Below are positions 46,896 through 56,516 of a stretch of DNA of 64,000 nucleotides, piece after piece. Every line of letters starts with the position of its first letter. The stretch's first letter is position 1. Under the pieces are notes generated by a model, which had not been told where the DNA came from, made no database searches, and saw only the letters and a list, made by a program, of their open reading frames with translations. Position numbers and translations under genes: made by a program. Origin of the DNA: an uncultured Kordiimonas sp. (lineage in GTDB: Bacteria; Pseudomonadota; Alphaproteobacteria; Sphingomonadales; Kordiimonadaceae); the NCBI GenBank assembly GCA_947503575.1, contig CANNDZ010000003.1, positions 1 to 64,000 of the forward strand. Direction: 5' to 3'.

Positions 46896-46924
46896 AGCCA
46901 GATAATGTCTCAAAATATGAAACG

Positions 46925-46960
46925 GGGCGCAGGGGCAGTCTAATACCTGCGCCCTTTTCT
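46925..46960 (+). terminator. Terminator of the alpha/beta hydrolase gene
   Basis: GGGCGCAGG and CCTGCGCCC form a perfect 9-bp stem followed by TTTTCT, 30 bp after the stop. Confidence 0.8.
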
Positions 46961-47044
46961 GTGTGCTGAATTCGTGACCCGTACAATTGTCATCGGTCTG
47001 TTGCCTAACTTCTGATGTCTTGTCCAAAAATGTTAAAATTCTGC

Positions 47045-47072
47045 TTGGCAGCGGATTTTTTTTGAGTATAAA
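47045..47072 (+). promoter_or_regulatory. Probable sigma70-type promoter of tRNA-Asn
   Basis: TTGGCA, a 16-bp T-rich spacer and TATAAA lie 38 bp upstream of the tRNA. Confidence 0.65.
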
Positions 47073-47110
47073 GAGCCCCTGACGCGCCGGGGTTACCCCG
47101 AAACGCATGA

Positions 47111-47186
47111 TCCGCCTTAGCTCAGTTGGTAGAGCAAATGACTGTTAATCATTGGGTCGCTGGTTCGAGCCCAGCAGGCGGAGCCA
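47111..47186 (+). tRNA. tRNA-Asn (anticodon GUU)
   Basis: A 76-nt cloverleaf: acceptor TCCGCCT/AGGCGGA, discriminator G and encoded CCA, D arm with AGCTCAGTTGGTAGAGC, anticodon loop CTGTTAA (GUU), and T arm GGTTCGAGCC. A terminator follows 7 bp downstream. Confidence 0.96.
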
Positions 47187-47193
47187 ATAAAAG

Positions 47194-47230
47194 AAAGCCC
47201 GGAGCTAACCTGCTCCGGGCTTTTTATTTT
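47194..47230. terminator. Terminator between tRNA-Asn and S9 peptidase copy A
   Basis: AAAGCCCGGAGC and GCTCCGGGCTTT form a 12-bp stem around TAACCT, with T-runs on the plus side and CTTTCTTTT on the minus side. It can serve both the tRNA and the convergent peptidase gene. Confidence 0.88.
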
Positions 47231-47245
47231 TTTGGACAACGAGGA

Positions 47246-49285
47246 TTATTCCATTGAATCCGTTTGATGCGCTGGATCATACATATCAAACCATTTCTTC
47301 TGATAAAGTTGCAGCCGCAAATAGTTTGACGGATACACCCTGCCGTTACCGTGGAACTCACCCTTGGTAGAAACGAACTTGGTGGGCACACCAAGATACT
47401 TCAGCACAGCATACATCTGTTTGGCTTGCTGATCAGGCGTGCGGATATCCCGGTCACCGCTCATGAACAGTGTCGGTGTTTTTACATTTTCAGAATGCAT
47501 AAGGGGTGAGTGCTCATACCACTGTGTCGGGTCTTCCCAGAAAGGTTTCTCGAAGAAGCGCAACATCCAGGCTGTGGAATCAGTTGTTCCAACCATTCCA
47601 ATCCAGTCAGAAACCACACAGCGCGACACAGCGGACTTGAACCTGTCCGTTTGGGTCACAATCCAGGCAGTCAAAATCCCGCCGCCAGAACACCCCGTTA
47701 CAAAAGTACGATCCGGGTCCACATAGCCCTGGTCAATCATATAATCAACACCGCCCATCAGGTCTGCATAATCGCGCGGCCCGGGGTAAATATTTTCTAT
47801 CGCCGCAGCAAATCCTTCGCCGTAACCTGTTGAACCGCGTGGATTGGTGAACAGAACCACATAGCCCTGGGCCGCGAAGTAATGGAACATGAAATTGTAG
47901 GTTTCCCGGTACATGGCATGCGGCCCACCATGGATTGACAGAATCAGCGGATATTTTTTGCTGCTGTCGAAGTCTGGCGGCAGAACGGCCCAGCCCTGAA
48001 CTTTAGTGCCTTCTGTGGAGTCGTACCAGAACTCAATGGTTTCTGACGTATCAACACCGGCAAAAATGTCGGCATTCACGTTGGTAAGCTTTGCAAAGTC
48101 GTCACCATCAGACAGGTCAAAACGCACCACATCTGGCGTGTGGTCAGCGTCTGATTGCAAACCCACAGCAACGCCGTTGTCCGACACACTTGATACCCGA
48201 ATATTCTGGTCGCCTTCTGTCACATCGCGCACTTTACCGCTCAAGTCAGTGTAATGAACGTTGCGGTCTCCTTCTTTATCCAGCTCAAAATAGATACCGC
48301 GTGAATTGGACGCCCAACGCAGGCCGCCAGGGCTTGCCGACAAATCACCAATGACGCGGCGCTGGCCGCTACCGTCCATGCCAACCACATACATGTTGGA
48401 ATGGTTATAACTCATCGTTGTTTCGTGATAGGCGGCGAAAGCAACCAGTTTGCCGTCTGGCGATACGACGGGCCCTGACGAGCCTATGCTGTCGTCGGTC
48501 AACTTCATGATGTCTTTCGACTGCACGTCAACGCTGTAGATATAGGTTTCGTTAAACCTGTTTCCGGGGTCTTCTTCTGCCAAGCCATCAAAAACAATTT
48601 TGCTGCCATCCGGCGTCCAAGACAGGTTTGCGCGGCGTCCCCGGTTCGCGTTCCAGTTGCCTGATGTTAGCTGGCGGGGTGTACCGCCTTCAGCAGTGAC
48701 AACAAAAATATGGTTCCACGCGTTGTTAACAGGGCCGACACGGTCCCGTTGCCAAAGAAGGTCCTCAACAACAAGCGGATCGTCTTGCCATTTCGCGCCA
48801 GCAGGCTTACCAGGCAACTTTACTGTAAAGTCCGTTTTACGCGGCACAGCCGACAAAAAGGCGATATCCTGACCATCTGGCGACCAGAAAACACCGTTGG
48901 GGCGTTCCGTCCCGAAAGTGATTTGGCTCACAGCGCCCTCTGCATCCATCCAGCGAATGAACAGTTGAGGCTTTCCGGCATCATCAGGCGCAATAAAGGC
49001 AATACGTGTACCATCCGGTGACCAGCGCACATTGCCGCCTTTGTTCATCAATTGACGCGCTTTGCTGCCATCTGCATTCATAATCCAAACAGATGCGGAA
49101 TTGCGGTCTTTCATTTTATCAATATGCGAACGGATGAAAACAATATGCTTGCCGTCCGGCGATATTTGCGGATCGATCACTCGTTCCATATCAAGATACG
49201 TTTCAAGTTTCAGTGGTGCAGCAGTTGCAGCGCCTGCCAACATAAGTACGCAGGCTGCAAACACCGCTAGAATTTTCTGTGACAT
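47246..49285 (-). CDS. Secreted S9 family peptidase, copy A
   Basis: The 679-aa protein is a prolyl-oligopeptidase-family serine peptidase of the dipeptidyl/acylaminoacyl type. It has a signal peptide (ILAVFAACVLMLAGAATA), an N-terminal propeller with TolB-like blades (PQISPDGKHIVFIRS, NVRWSPDGTRIAFIAP) and a C-terminal hydrolase domain. The catalytic Ser is S533 in VTGCSGGG; the acid is likely in SGDRDIRTPDQQ and the His in KGEFHGNG. It should trim peptides in the periplasm. A close paralogue lies 155 bp upstream on the same strand. Confidence 0.92.
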   Translation of the reverse strand: MSQKILAVFAACVLMLAGAATAAPLKLETYLDMERVIDPQISPDGKHIVFIRSHIDKMKDRNSASVWIMNADGSKARQLMNKGGNVRWSPDGTRIAFIAPDDAGKPQLFIRWMDAEGAVSQITFGTERPNGVFWSPDGQDIAFLSAVPRKTDFTVKLPGKPAGAKWQDDPLVVEDLLWQRDRVGPVNNAWNHIFVVTAEGGTPRQLTSGNWNANRGRRANLSWTPDGSKIVFDGLAEEDPGNRFNETYIYSVDVQSKDIMKLTDDSIGSSGPVVSPDGKLVAFAAYHETTMSYNHSNMYVVGMDGSGQRRVIGDLSASPGGLRWASNSRGIYFELDKEGDRNVHYTDLSGKVRDVTEGDQNIRVSSVSDNGVAVGLQSDADHTPDVVRFDLSDGDDFAKLTNVNADIFAGVDTSETIEFWYDSTEGTKVQGWAVLPPDFDSSKKYPLILSIHGGPHAMYRETYNFMFHYFAAQGYVVLFTNPRGSTGYGEGFAAAIENIYPGPRDYADLMGGVDYMIDQGYVDPDRTFVTGCSGGGILTAWIVTQTDRFKSAVSRCVVSDWIGMVGTTDSTAWMLRFFEKPFWEDPTQWYEHSPLMHSENVKTPTLFMSGDRDIRTPDQQAKQMYAVLKYLGVPTKFVSTKGEFHGNGRVYPSNYLRLQLYQKKWFDMYDPAHQTDSME

Positions 49286-49386
49286 AGTAGCCCCCTTCTT
49301 TACCCAATTGCTGTAGAGTAGCAGATCACAGAAAAATCGGTAGGCTTTTGAAACAAACCTCAGGCATCGGCATCTGTCTTGACCCT

Positions 49387-49419
49387 AAAAAGAAAGCCCG
49401 GAGCAATGCTCCGGGCTTT
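49387..49419 (-). terminator. Terminator of S9 peptidase copy B
   Basis: Minus strand AAAGCCCGGAGC and GCTCCGGGCTTT around a 3-base loop, followed by CTTTTT. The stem is identical to the one after copy A. Confidence 0.88.
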
Positions 49420-49440
49420 TAGCGTTAGTGCTGCGGCGTC

Positions 49441-51507
49441 TTACTCCGCGGCATCGGTTTGATGGGCTGGGTCATACATGTTGAACCATTTCATCAAATA
49501 CAATTGCCGGCGCAGGTAATTGGAAGGGATAGAACCGGTTCCATGATACTCACCTTTTACCGAGATGTATTTAGTGGGCACTCCCAGATACTTCAGAACG
49601 GCATACATTTGCTTGCCCTGTTGGTCAGGGGTGCGACGATCCAAATCCCCTGTCATGAACAAGGTCGGTGTTTTAACATTTTCTGAATGCATCAAGGCAG
49701 AGTGCTCATACCATTGTGTTGGGTCTTCCCAGAACGGCTTTTTAAAGAAGTTGATCATCCATCCAGACACATCCGTTGTCCCGACCATTCCAATCCAGTC
49801 AGATACCACACAACGCGAAACGGCGGCTTTAAACCGGTTGGTCTGTGTTACAGTCCAGGCAGTCAGGATACCGCCGCCAGAGCAACCGGTAACAAAGGTG
49901 CGGTCCGGGTCCACATACCCCTGGTCAATCATATAATCGACACCCGCCATCAAATCCGCATAGTCGCGCGGGCCCGGATACATATCTTCAATCGCAGCAG
50001 CAAAACCTTCACCATACCCGGTTGAACCGCGAGGGTTGGTGAACAGAACCACATATCCTTCGGCTGCAAAATGATGGAACATGAAATTGTAGGTTTCCCG
50101 GTACATGGCATGCGGGCCGCCGTGGATTGACAAAATCAACGGATATTTTTTGCTGCTGTCAAAGTTTGGCGGCAATACTGCCCAGCCCTGCACTTTCGTG
50201 CCTTCTGTTGAATCGTACCAGAATTCAATAGTTTCAGACTTGGTAACGCCTGCAAACACGTCAGCATTCACATTTGTCAGTTTTGCGAAGTCGTCGCCGT
50301 CTCTGATATCAAACCGCACCACATCCTGCATGATGTCAGCATCCGTATGCGTAGCGACTGCAACACCACCGTCAGATATATTCGACAAAAAGATATTCTG
50401 ATCACCGCTGGTTACATCGCGTATGTCACCGTCCATGTCGGTGTAATGCACATTGCGGTCGCCTTCTTTATCCAGCGTAAAGTAGATGCCGCGTGAATTG
50501 GACGCCCAGCGCAAAGAGCCAGGACCGGATGCCAGATCACCCACAAGCCGACGTTGATCGCTACCGTCGGCACCAACAACATACATGTTGCCATGAGAAT
50601 AGCTCATTTCGGCTTCATGCGTCGCAACAAAGGCAATGGCCTCACCATTCGGGGAGAACACCGGGTCTGCTGCACTAACAGTATTGTCTGTGAGTTGCTG
50701 AATTTCCTTTGACGCCACATCAACCGTGTAAATGTAGCTTTCGGTATACCGGCGGCCGTCGTCTTCTTCAGCCAACCCATCAAAAGCAATTTTACTACCG
50801 TCCGGCGACCAGGACAAATGGGCCCCAGAGCGAATTGCCCCCAACCGGCGTGTATTGGCATGCCAGTTACCGCTTGTAAGCTGTTTTGGCGTACCGCCAT
50901 CAGCGGTAACAACAAAAATATGATCGTATCCGTTGTTCATTGGGCCAATACGGTCCTGATGCCACAGAAACTCTTCGATGACTAAGGGCTCATCTTGCCA
51001 CTTGGCACCGGCAGGTTTACCAGGAAGCTTGACGGTAAAATCAGTGCGCCGCGGTACTCGCGACATAAAAGCAATAGACTGCCCATCAGGTGCCCAAAAA
51101 ACACCACGGGGGCGTTCGGTGCCGTATGTGATTTGGCTAACGGCACCTTCGTTGTCCATCCAACGAATGAACAATTGTGGCTTTCCAGCGTCATCGGGGG
51201 CAATAAAAGCGATCCGGCTACCATCAGGTGACCAACGCACGTTACCGCCACGGCTCATCAACTGTCGGTTTTTGCTGCCGTCAGCATTCATAATCCAAAC
51301 TGCTGACGCACGACGATCGTTCATTTTATCAAAATGACCGCGAGTATAGATGATTTGGGAACCATCTGGTGAAATCTGGGGGTCCCCCACTGATTCAATG
51401 TCCAGGTAGGCTTCCAATTTCAATGGTTCCGCGTGTAATGGCCCTGCAAACCCGGCAAAGACAAAACAAACGGCAGCGGCAAAAGCCGCTTTAATCTGCG
51501 TGATCAT
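49441..51507 (-). CDS. Secreted S9 family peptidase, copy B
   Basis: The 688-aa paralogue of copy A has the same architecture: signal peptide (AAFAAAVCFVFAGFAGPLHA), propeller blades (PQISPDGSQIIYTRGHF, NVRWSPDGSRIAFIAP) and hydrolase domain with nucleophile S543 in VTGCSGGG, acid region TGDLDRRTPDQQ and KGEYHGTGSI. The two are nearly identical over the C-terminal domain and diverge mainly in the signal peptide and in short loops of the propeller; copy B has an extra segment near TRRLGAIRSGAHLS. Its own terminator separates it from copy A. Confidence 0.92.
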   Translation of the reverse strand: MITQIKAAFAAAVCFVFAGFAGPLHAEPLKLEAYLDIESVGDPQISPDGSQIIYTRGHFDKMNDRRASAVWIMNADGSKNRQLMSRGGNVRWSPDGSRIAFIAPDDAGKPQLFIRWMDNEGAVSQITYGTERPRGVFWAPDGQSIAFMSRVPRRTDFTVKLPGKPAGAKWQDEPLVIEEFLWHQDRIGPMNNGYDHIFVVTADGGTPKQLTSGNWHANTRRLGAIRSGAHLSWSPDGSKIAFDGLAEEDDGRRYTESYIYTVDVASKEIQQLTDNTVSAADPVFSPNGEAIAFVATHEAEMSYSHGNMYVVGADGSDQRRLVGDLASGPGSLRWASNSRGIYFTLDKEGDRNVHYTDMDGDIRDVTSGDQNIFLSNISDGGVAVATHTDADIMQDVVRFDIRDGDDFAKLTNVNADVFAGVTKSETIEFWYDSTEGTKVQGWAVLPPNFDSSKKYPLILSIHGGPHAMYRETYNFMFHHFAAEGYVVLFTNPRGSTGYGEGFAAAIEDMYPGPRDYADLMAGVDYMIDQGYVDPDRTFVTGCSGGGILTAWTVTQTNRFKAAVSRCVVSDWIGMVGTTDVSGWMINFFKKPFWEDPTQWYEHSALMHSENVKTPTLFMTGDLDRRTPDQQGKQMYAVLKYLGVPTKYISVKGEYHGTGSIPSNYLRRQLYLMKWFNMYDPAHQTDAAE

Positions 51508-51775
51508 ACGATCCCCCTCCTTTTGTGACGAAACTGTCTGTTATTCTTGTGTCCACCCGTATCAAAGATACGAGGACAGTATCCATAATTATTCGTTGGT
51601 TGGCAAACCCAGGGTTTCGCGCCTCTGGGGGTGTCCAGTAAATGCAAAAATGCCACATTTCACCTTTAGACGCTGAAACAGTAAGGTTTATAAAGAAATT
51701 TGGCTTGTTTACTGCGCATAAACTGCGTAATTCATGCCAAAGAAAGCAATTTAAACTGCCAATCAGGAGTTATCC
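51508..51775. other. Divergent promoter region of S9 copy B and the OmpA-family gene
   Basis: About 270 bp without a gene. It must hold promoters in both directions. A plus-strand match is listed separately (51665-51694). No clear operator was found. Confidence 0.5.
51665..51694 (+). promoter_or_regulatory. Possible promoter of the OmpA-family gene
   Basis: TTTAGA, an 18-bp spacer and TATAAA lie 81 bp upstream of the start. The -35 box is imperfect. Confidence 0.4.
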
Positions 51776-52876
51776 ATGCGCGCACTCGCCGTTTCGCTAA
51801 GTTTGCTCGGCCTGACTTTGCCGGCTACCGCCCAAGATGAAGACTACTATTACGCCGGATTTCATTTCGGCTTAAGCGATTCGCTTGACGAAGACCTGAG
51901 AGGTCTTGGACAAAGCACGCTGGACATGGAAGCTGACAAAAAACTTGGTGCAGTTGGTGGTCTATATATCGGCCGCAACATCAATAAATGGCGGTATGAA
52001 TTTGAATATGCCATCCGCCGTAACAGCCTGAGCGCGTTTAACGTGGCAGGATCAGGCAACCTTGGTCTGCCAGTCGGCGATGTTGATGGCGGCGGCAGCC
52101 AAAAAGCAGACAGTTTCATGGCAAACGCACATTATAACTTTGCCGACCTTGACGACTGGAAAGCCTATGTTGGTCTTGGTATCGGCATGAGCCTGCTGGA
52201 ACTGGACAATGTTAGCGCAGCAAACACGCTGGTAGCATCAAGCCGTAATTGGGAACCTTCTGGCCAAGCCATGATTCACGTAGCAAAAGCGCTTGGTGGC
52301 GTGGAAGTGGGTTTTGGTTTTCGTCACTTCAGAACCCTGACTGGCCGGTTTGGCACAGAAACAGGCGTAGGTCGCTACCGGTTCGTGAATAACGAGCTGT
52401 TTGCTCGCGTTTCATGGAAGTTTGGCGAAAAATCTCGTCCGGCTCCGCGCGCAGCAGCGCCAGCACCGCAACCTGTTGCCGCCCCTGCCCCAGCACCGGC
52501 GCCAAAACCAGAACCGAAGCCAGAGCCAAAGCCCGCACCAATCCCCGGCCCGTTCATGGTGTTCTTCGATTTTGACAAAACAGTGATTACTGAAGACGCA
52601 CAAGCGATTATCGAACGCGCTGCCCGCGTCTACCGGGAACAAGGCCTGGCCCGCATTAACGCCAATGGCCACGCTGACCGCTCTGGCTCCGACGCCTACA
52701 ACGAAGCACTGGCCATGCGCCGTGCTCAGGCTGTTCGTGACGCCTTGATCGCAGAAGGTGTTCCTGCCGGTCGTATTACCATCCGCAGCCTTGGTGAAAC
52801 ATCACCCTTGGTTGGCACCGATGACGGTGTGCGCGAATGGCAGAACCGCCGGGTTGAGATTGTTCTCAGCAAGTAA
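51776..52876 (+). CDS. OmpA family outer membrane protein
   Basis: The 366-aa protein has a signal peptide (SLSLLGLTLPATAQ), an N-terminal eight-strand-type beta-barrel (about 22-218, strands such as YYYAGFHFGL, WRYEFEYAIRR, NELFARVSWKFG), an Ala/Pro/Lys linker (PAPAPKPEPKPEP) and a C-terminal OmpA peptidoglycan-binding domain (FFDFDKTVITEDAQAII, NGHADRSGSDAYN, LSMRRA-like AMRRAQAVRDAL, NRRVEIVLSK). It should tie the outer membrane to the cell wall. AGGAG precedes the ATG. A bidirectional terminator follows. Confidence 0.93.
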   Translation: MRALAVSLSLLGLTLPATAQDEDYYYAGFHFGLSDSLDEDLRGLGQSTLDMEADKKLGAVGGLYIGRNINKWRYEFEYAIRRNSLSAFNVAGSGNLGLPVGDVDGGGSQKADSFMANAHYNFADLDDWKAYVGLGIGMSLLELDNVSAANTLVASSRNWEPSGQAMIHVAKALGGVEVGFGFRHFRTLTGRFGTETGVGRYRFVNNELFARVSWKFGEKSRPAPRAAAPAPQPVAAPAPAPAPKPEPKPEPKPAPIPGPFMVFFDFDKTVITEDAQAIIERAARVYREQGLARINANGHADRSGSDAYNEALAMRRAQAVRDALIAEGVPAGRITIRSLGETSPLVGTDDGVREWQNRRVEIVLSK

Positions 52877-52896
52877 CATCCAAAATAAAAGACTAC

Positions 52897-52933
52897 AAAA
52901 AGGGCCTGCAAATGTATTTGCAGGCCCTTTTTC
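52897..52933. terminator. Bidirectional terminator
   Basis: A long stem (AAAAGGGCCTGCAAA pairing with TTTGCAGGCCCTTTT) has T-runs on both strands. It stands between the convergent OmpA-family gene and the small secreted-protein gene. Confidence 0.92.
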
Positions 52934-52974
52934 TGTGATGGTCAGTTCCTGTCGCAAAACAGGGAGCACCACCT

Positions 52975-53448
52975 TTATTGATATGCAGTTTCCCGTGCTG
53001 CGTAGCTGCAGCTTGTCTCCGGCTGGGTATACCGCACCGGCATCAGGGAAACCAAACCAGACGGATCAGGCATTTTCACTGCCATCTGCAACGCCATACG
53101 AGCGCGATCACAAAATTGCGCAACTGTGCTTGCATCCAGGGATACTTTGTTGGCAAGCCCCACAACGTAACTATCAAGAGCGCCTTTTTTACTCCGGGCA
53201 AGAAATGTACGCAAAGGTGCCTCGGCTTCTATGAAATAGGGCCGTTTGCTCCGGACAAAATCATTATACAAACCAATAAGGTCACGGTGGCCTCCGCCCC
53301 TGCACTGTAATGTTGCAACCCGCATTTGAGTTTCAACAAACCGGATCTGGTCTGCTTTAACTTCAGATGCCTGCATACAGGCGTCTTGCGCCGAAGCGGT
53401 TACGCTTACGGTCAGCATCGCCGCTATCACTATTGTCTTTCGTGCCAT
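52975..53448 (-). CDS. Small secreted protein of unknown function
   Basis: The 157-aa product has a signal peptide (IVIAAMLTVSVTASA). The mature part contains four cysteines spaced through it (DACMQ, LQCRG, QFCDR, TSCSY), suggesting two disulfide bonds in the periplasm. I do not recognise the family. ATG 53448 has AAGGG 8 bases upstream; the longer upstream frame has no ribosome binding site. Confidence 0.68.
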   Translation of the reverse strand: MARKTIVIAAMLTVSVTASAQDACMQASEVKADQIRFVETQMRVATLQCRGGGHRDLIGLYNDFVRSKRPYFIEAEAPLRTFLARSKKGALDSYVVGLANKVSLDASTVAQFCDRARMALQMAVKMPDPSGLVSLMPVRYTQPETSCSYAARETAYQ

Positions 53449-53745
53449 TGAATGACCCTTACCTGAATTTTGTCTATAACAGACTGCGCTCACTTTTCCT
53501 AACCAAAGGTTAAACGCACAATGTGCGTTAAATTTGTCTAACATTTTATTTTTACTGGGTTTCCTGCCTCCTGTAGAAACCAAAAAAGAGGCTACATGCC
53601 TGCGTCGAACTGAATTGTTATCAAAACATATTGCACATGCACCCCCCCGCCGTTTAGCCTGCAGCGCATTGTCCTGGAGGGACAGCCGTATTTTTTCCGT
53701 TTACAGAAAAATACGAAAAGATACGGCAATCACAGGGGAAATATC

Positions 53746-54987
53746 GTGAACGTATGGTTTGGCATTACCTTATGGAAACGCATTATGGGCATGCTTGTGC
53801 TGGGTATCGTTTTCGGGGCGGTCGCAGGCGCAAACGCAACCGCCATCAGCTGGGTCGGCGATATCTTTATCAGCCTGATCCGCATGATTGTTGTTCCGCT
53901 TGTGTTTGTTACGCTCGTATCAGGCGTTATCGCCATGGGTGACCCAAAACGTTTGGGGTCTTTGGGCATAAAAACCCTGGCGCTGTATATGGGTACCACG
54001 CTTATTGCCATTACCATTGGCCTGACAATCGCAACGATCGTGCAGCCGGGTGTTGGTATCGACATTTCAGGCGCGGAAGCAAAAGTGCTGCCGCCCGCCA
54101 AATCACTAGAAGAGCGGCTGATTGGAATCATTCCGACCAATCCGGTTGCAGCGCTCGCAAATGGGGACATGCTGTCCATTATTTTCTTTGCGTTAATGCT
54201 GGGCGCAGGCATTTTGATATCAGGTGAAAAAGCTAAACCGTTGGCTCGCTTGTTCGACTCTGGCTCGGAAGCCATGCTGAAAGTCACCCATATCGTTATG
54301 GAAATGGCACCCTTTGGCGTGTTTGCCCTGATTGCCAAGGTTGTCGGCACCGGGGGCATTGGCCAGTTGCTAACTGTTGTGCCATTGGCCGGCGCCATGG
54401 TGGGGGCGTGTCTATTGCATGTGCTCATCACACACGGCGCTATCATGAAATTTTTGCTAAAACTGCCGCCTGCTCGCTTTTTCAGGGACATTACCGGCGC
54501 ACAGCTTGTTGCCTTTTCCACGTCATCCAGTTCAGGGACATTACCCGTGACCATGGCGGTCGCGGAAGAAAACCTGGGTATTAAGCCCGCCGTTGCATCT
54601 AGCGTACTTCCCCTGGGGGCCACCATTAATATGGATGGGTCCGGTATTTATGTCGGCATCCTCGCTGTTTTTGCAGCTCAGGCACTGGGCGTACCACTCG
54701 CGCTGGAGCAATATTTGCTGATCGCGCTTGCGGCAACGCTGGTGTCCATTGGCACAGCGGCTGTGCCATCAGCGTCTTTGTTCTTGTTGGCGACCGTGAT
54801 GGGCGTTATTGGCATTGAAGATGCCCAGACTTTTTTGATCGTCGGGTTTGTTTTCCCGTTTGACCGCCCCCTTGATATGATCAGGACCGTGGTAAACGTT
54901 ACCGGCGACCTGTCGGTCGCAACCGCCGTTGCCAAATGGGAAGGTGAATTGGACGAAGATACCTTCCGCAGACCAGCGGTAGAATAG
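53746..54987 (+). CDS. Dicarboxylate/amino acid:cation symporter
   Basis: The 413-aa protein is a DAACS (GltP/DctA-type) inner-membrane transporter driven by Na+ or H+. Eight or so hydrophobic segments are visible; the signature regions are FSTSSSSGTLPVTMAVAEENLGI (HP1 serine-rich loop) and LGATINMDGSGIYVGILAVFAA (TM7 NMDGT-like motif). The substrate is probably a C4-dicarboxylate or acidic amino acid. The start is GTG, with AGGGGA 7 bases upstream. A terminator follows before queC. Confidence 0.92.
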   Translation: MNVWFGITLWKRIMGMLVLGIVFGAVAGANATAISWVGDIFISLIRMIVVPLVFVTLVSGVIAMGDPKRLGSLGIKTLALYMGTTLIAITIGLTIATIVQPGVGIDISGAEAKVLPPAKSLEERLIGIIPTNPVAALANGDMLSIIFFALMLGAGILISGEKAKPLARLFDSGSEAMLKVTHIVMEMAPFGVFALIAKVVGTGGIGQLLTVVPLAGAMVGACLLHVLITHGAIMKFLLKLPPARFFRDITGAQLVAFSTSSSSGTLPVTMAVAEENLGIKPAVASSVLPLGATINMDGSGIYVGILAVFAAQALGVPLALEQYLLIALAATLVSIGTAAVPSASLFLLATVMGVIGIEDAQTFLIVGFVFPFDRPLDMIRTVVNVTGDLSVATAVAKWEGELDEDTFRRPAVE

Positions 54988-55033
54988 ATTTGTCCGGTAC
55001 TTTAGAGTACGGTTTTTCCTTATCAAAATGATG

Positions 55034-55063
55034 GTCGGGTGCTATAGGGCGCCCGGCTTTTTT
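55034..55063 (+). terminator. Terminator of the symporter gene
   Basis: CGGGTGC pairs with GCGCCCG (one G-T pair) around a short loop, extended by flanking bases, followed by TTTTTTG. Confidence 0.8.
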
Positions 55064-55080
55064 GTTTTATAAGGGTAATC

Positions 55081-55773
55081 ATGAGTAAGAAAAAAGCAGT
55101 TGTTCTTCTGTCAGGCGGGCTGGATAGCGCGACCTGTGTTGCAATGGCACAAGATCAGGGCTTTGACGTTTACGCCTTGTCGTTTCGTTATGGGCAGCGC
55201 CACAGCGTCGAACTGGAAGCCGCAGACCGTGTTGCACAGCACTTAGGCGTCATGGAACATAAAACTGCAGAAATTGACCTGACCTTGTTTGGCGGCAGTG
55301 CACTGACCGACGATATTGATGTACCAAAAGACCGCAACGAAGGTGAAATGGACGCCGACATCCCGGTAACTTACGTCCCCGCTCGCAACACAATCTTCTT
55401 GTCGTTTGCTCTTGCCTACGCCGAAGTTGTTGGCGCCAAAGACATTTTCATCGGCGTCAACGCCCTGGATTACAGCGGCTACCCGGATTGTCGCCCAGAA
55501 TTTATACGCAGTTTTGAGGCAACAGCTAACCTTGGCACCAAAGTCGGCGTTACAGAAGACGAGCGTATCACAATCCAGACCCCTCTGATTGATATGTCGA
55601 AAGCCGAGATTGCGACCACAGGCACCCGGCTCGGCGTTGACTATGCTATGACAATCAGCTGCTATGACCCCGACACGACTGGCGCGGCGTGTGGCCACTG
55701 CGATAGTTGCCTGTTACGCCAAAAAGGCTTTCGCGAAGCGGGCCTGCCCGACCCAACGCGCTATCAGATATAA
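55081..55773 (+). CDS. queC: 7-cyano-7-deazaguanine synthase QueC
   Basis: QueC converts carboxy-deazaguanine to preQ0 in queuosine synthesis. The 230-aa protein has the PP-loop motif [13 protein letters not shown] at the start and the zinc-binding cysteines [17 protein letters not shown] near the end. It precedes queE by 8 bp and the two surely form an operon. Confidence 0.96.
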   Translation: MSKKKAVVLLSGGLDSATCVAMAQDQGFDVYALSFRYGQRHSVELEAADRVAQHLGVMEHKTAEIDLTLFGGSALTDDIDVPKDRNEGEMDADIPVTYVPARNTIFLSFALAYAEVVGAKDIFIGVNALDYSGYPDCRPEFIRSFEATANLGTKVGVTEDERITIQTPLIDMSKAEIATTGTRLGVDYAMTISCYDPDTTGAACGHCDSCLLRQKGFREAGLPDPTRYQI

Positions 55774-55781
55774 GGACCACA

Positions 55782-56414
55782 ATGGTTTATACGGTCAAAG
55801 AGATTTTCTACACGCTGCAAGGCGAAGGCGGCCAGGCCGGGCGGCCCGCCGTGTTTTGCCGGTTTGCCGGGTGTAATCTCTGGACCGGACTTGAAAAAGA
55901 CCGTGCCAAAGCCGTGTGCAAGTTCTGTGACACGGATTTTGTTGGCACAGATGGCCCCGGTGGCGGGAAATTCCAAACAGCAGAAGACCTGGCAGCCGCG
56001 GTAAAAGACGCCTGGACTGGCGATGGTGGCACACCGATGGTGGTCTGCACTGGCGGCGAGCCGCTATTGCAGCTTGACGCACCATTAATAGACGCCCTGC
56101 ACGCACAGGGTATTGAAATTGCTGTGGAGACCAATGGCACCATCGAACCGCCGGCAGGAATTGACTGGCTGTGTATCAGTCCCAAAATTGGCGCAGATTT
56201 GGTTGTAACATCCGGCACCGAACTCAAACTGGTATACCCGCAGGCCGGCGGCGAGCCGGAGCAGTTTGCCCACATGGATTTTGACCATTTTTACCTGCAG
56301 CCCATGGACAGTCCACAGTTGGCTGAAAACACCGCCGCCACCGTCGAGTATTGCAAGGCTCACCCGCAATGGCGGCTGAGCGTACAAACCCACAAAGCTA
56401 TTGATATTCCCTAA
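55782..56414 (+). CDS. queE: 7-carboxy-7-deazaguanine synthase QueE
   Basis: QueE is the radical-SAM ring-contraction enzyme making carboxy-deazaguanine. The 210-aa protein has its cluster cysteines as C31-x14-C46-x2-C49, the variant spacing seen in a subset of QueE proteins, followed by CDTDFVG and VVCTGGEPLLQ. ATG 55782 has AAGGA 6 bases upstream. queD is not in the window. Confidence 0.94.
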   Translation: MVYTVKEIFYTLQGEGGQAGRPAVFCRFAGCNLWTGLEKDRAKAVCKFCDTDFVGTDGPGGGKFQTAEDLAAAVKDAWTGDGGTPMVVCTGGEPLLQLDAPLIDALHAQGIEIAVETNGTIEPPAGIDWLCISPKIGADLVVTSGTELKLVYPQAGGEPEQFAHMDFDHFYLQPMDSPQLAENTAATVEYCKAHPQWRLSVQTHKAIDIP

Positions 56415-56516
56415 CGGCCTTGTTCTACGCTGACGCATAATTCTGTTTGTCGTCCGTCAAAATCCTGCCCTGCCAAACGTCATGTCCTGAAAGCAAACGA
56501 CATTCAGGAGGAAATG

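Noticed and set aside
44174-47186. Genomic island bounded by tRNA-Cys and tRNA-Asn
   Set aside because: There is no integrase, no repeated tRNA end and no strong composition shift, so this is kept only as a low-interest observation.
53730-54626. Minus-strand open frame of 298 codons
   Set aside because: It is antisense to the symporter gene, which has full family motifs.
55000-55080. Possible preQ1 riboswitch upstream of queC
   Set aside because: The only structure there is the terminator of the symporter gene; no preQ1 aptamer features are seen.
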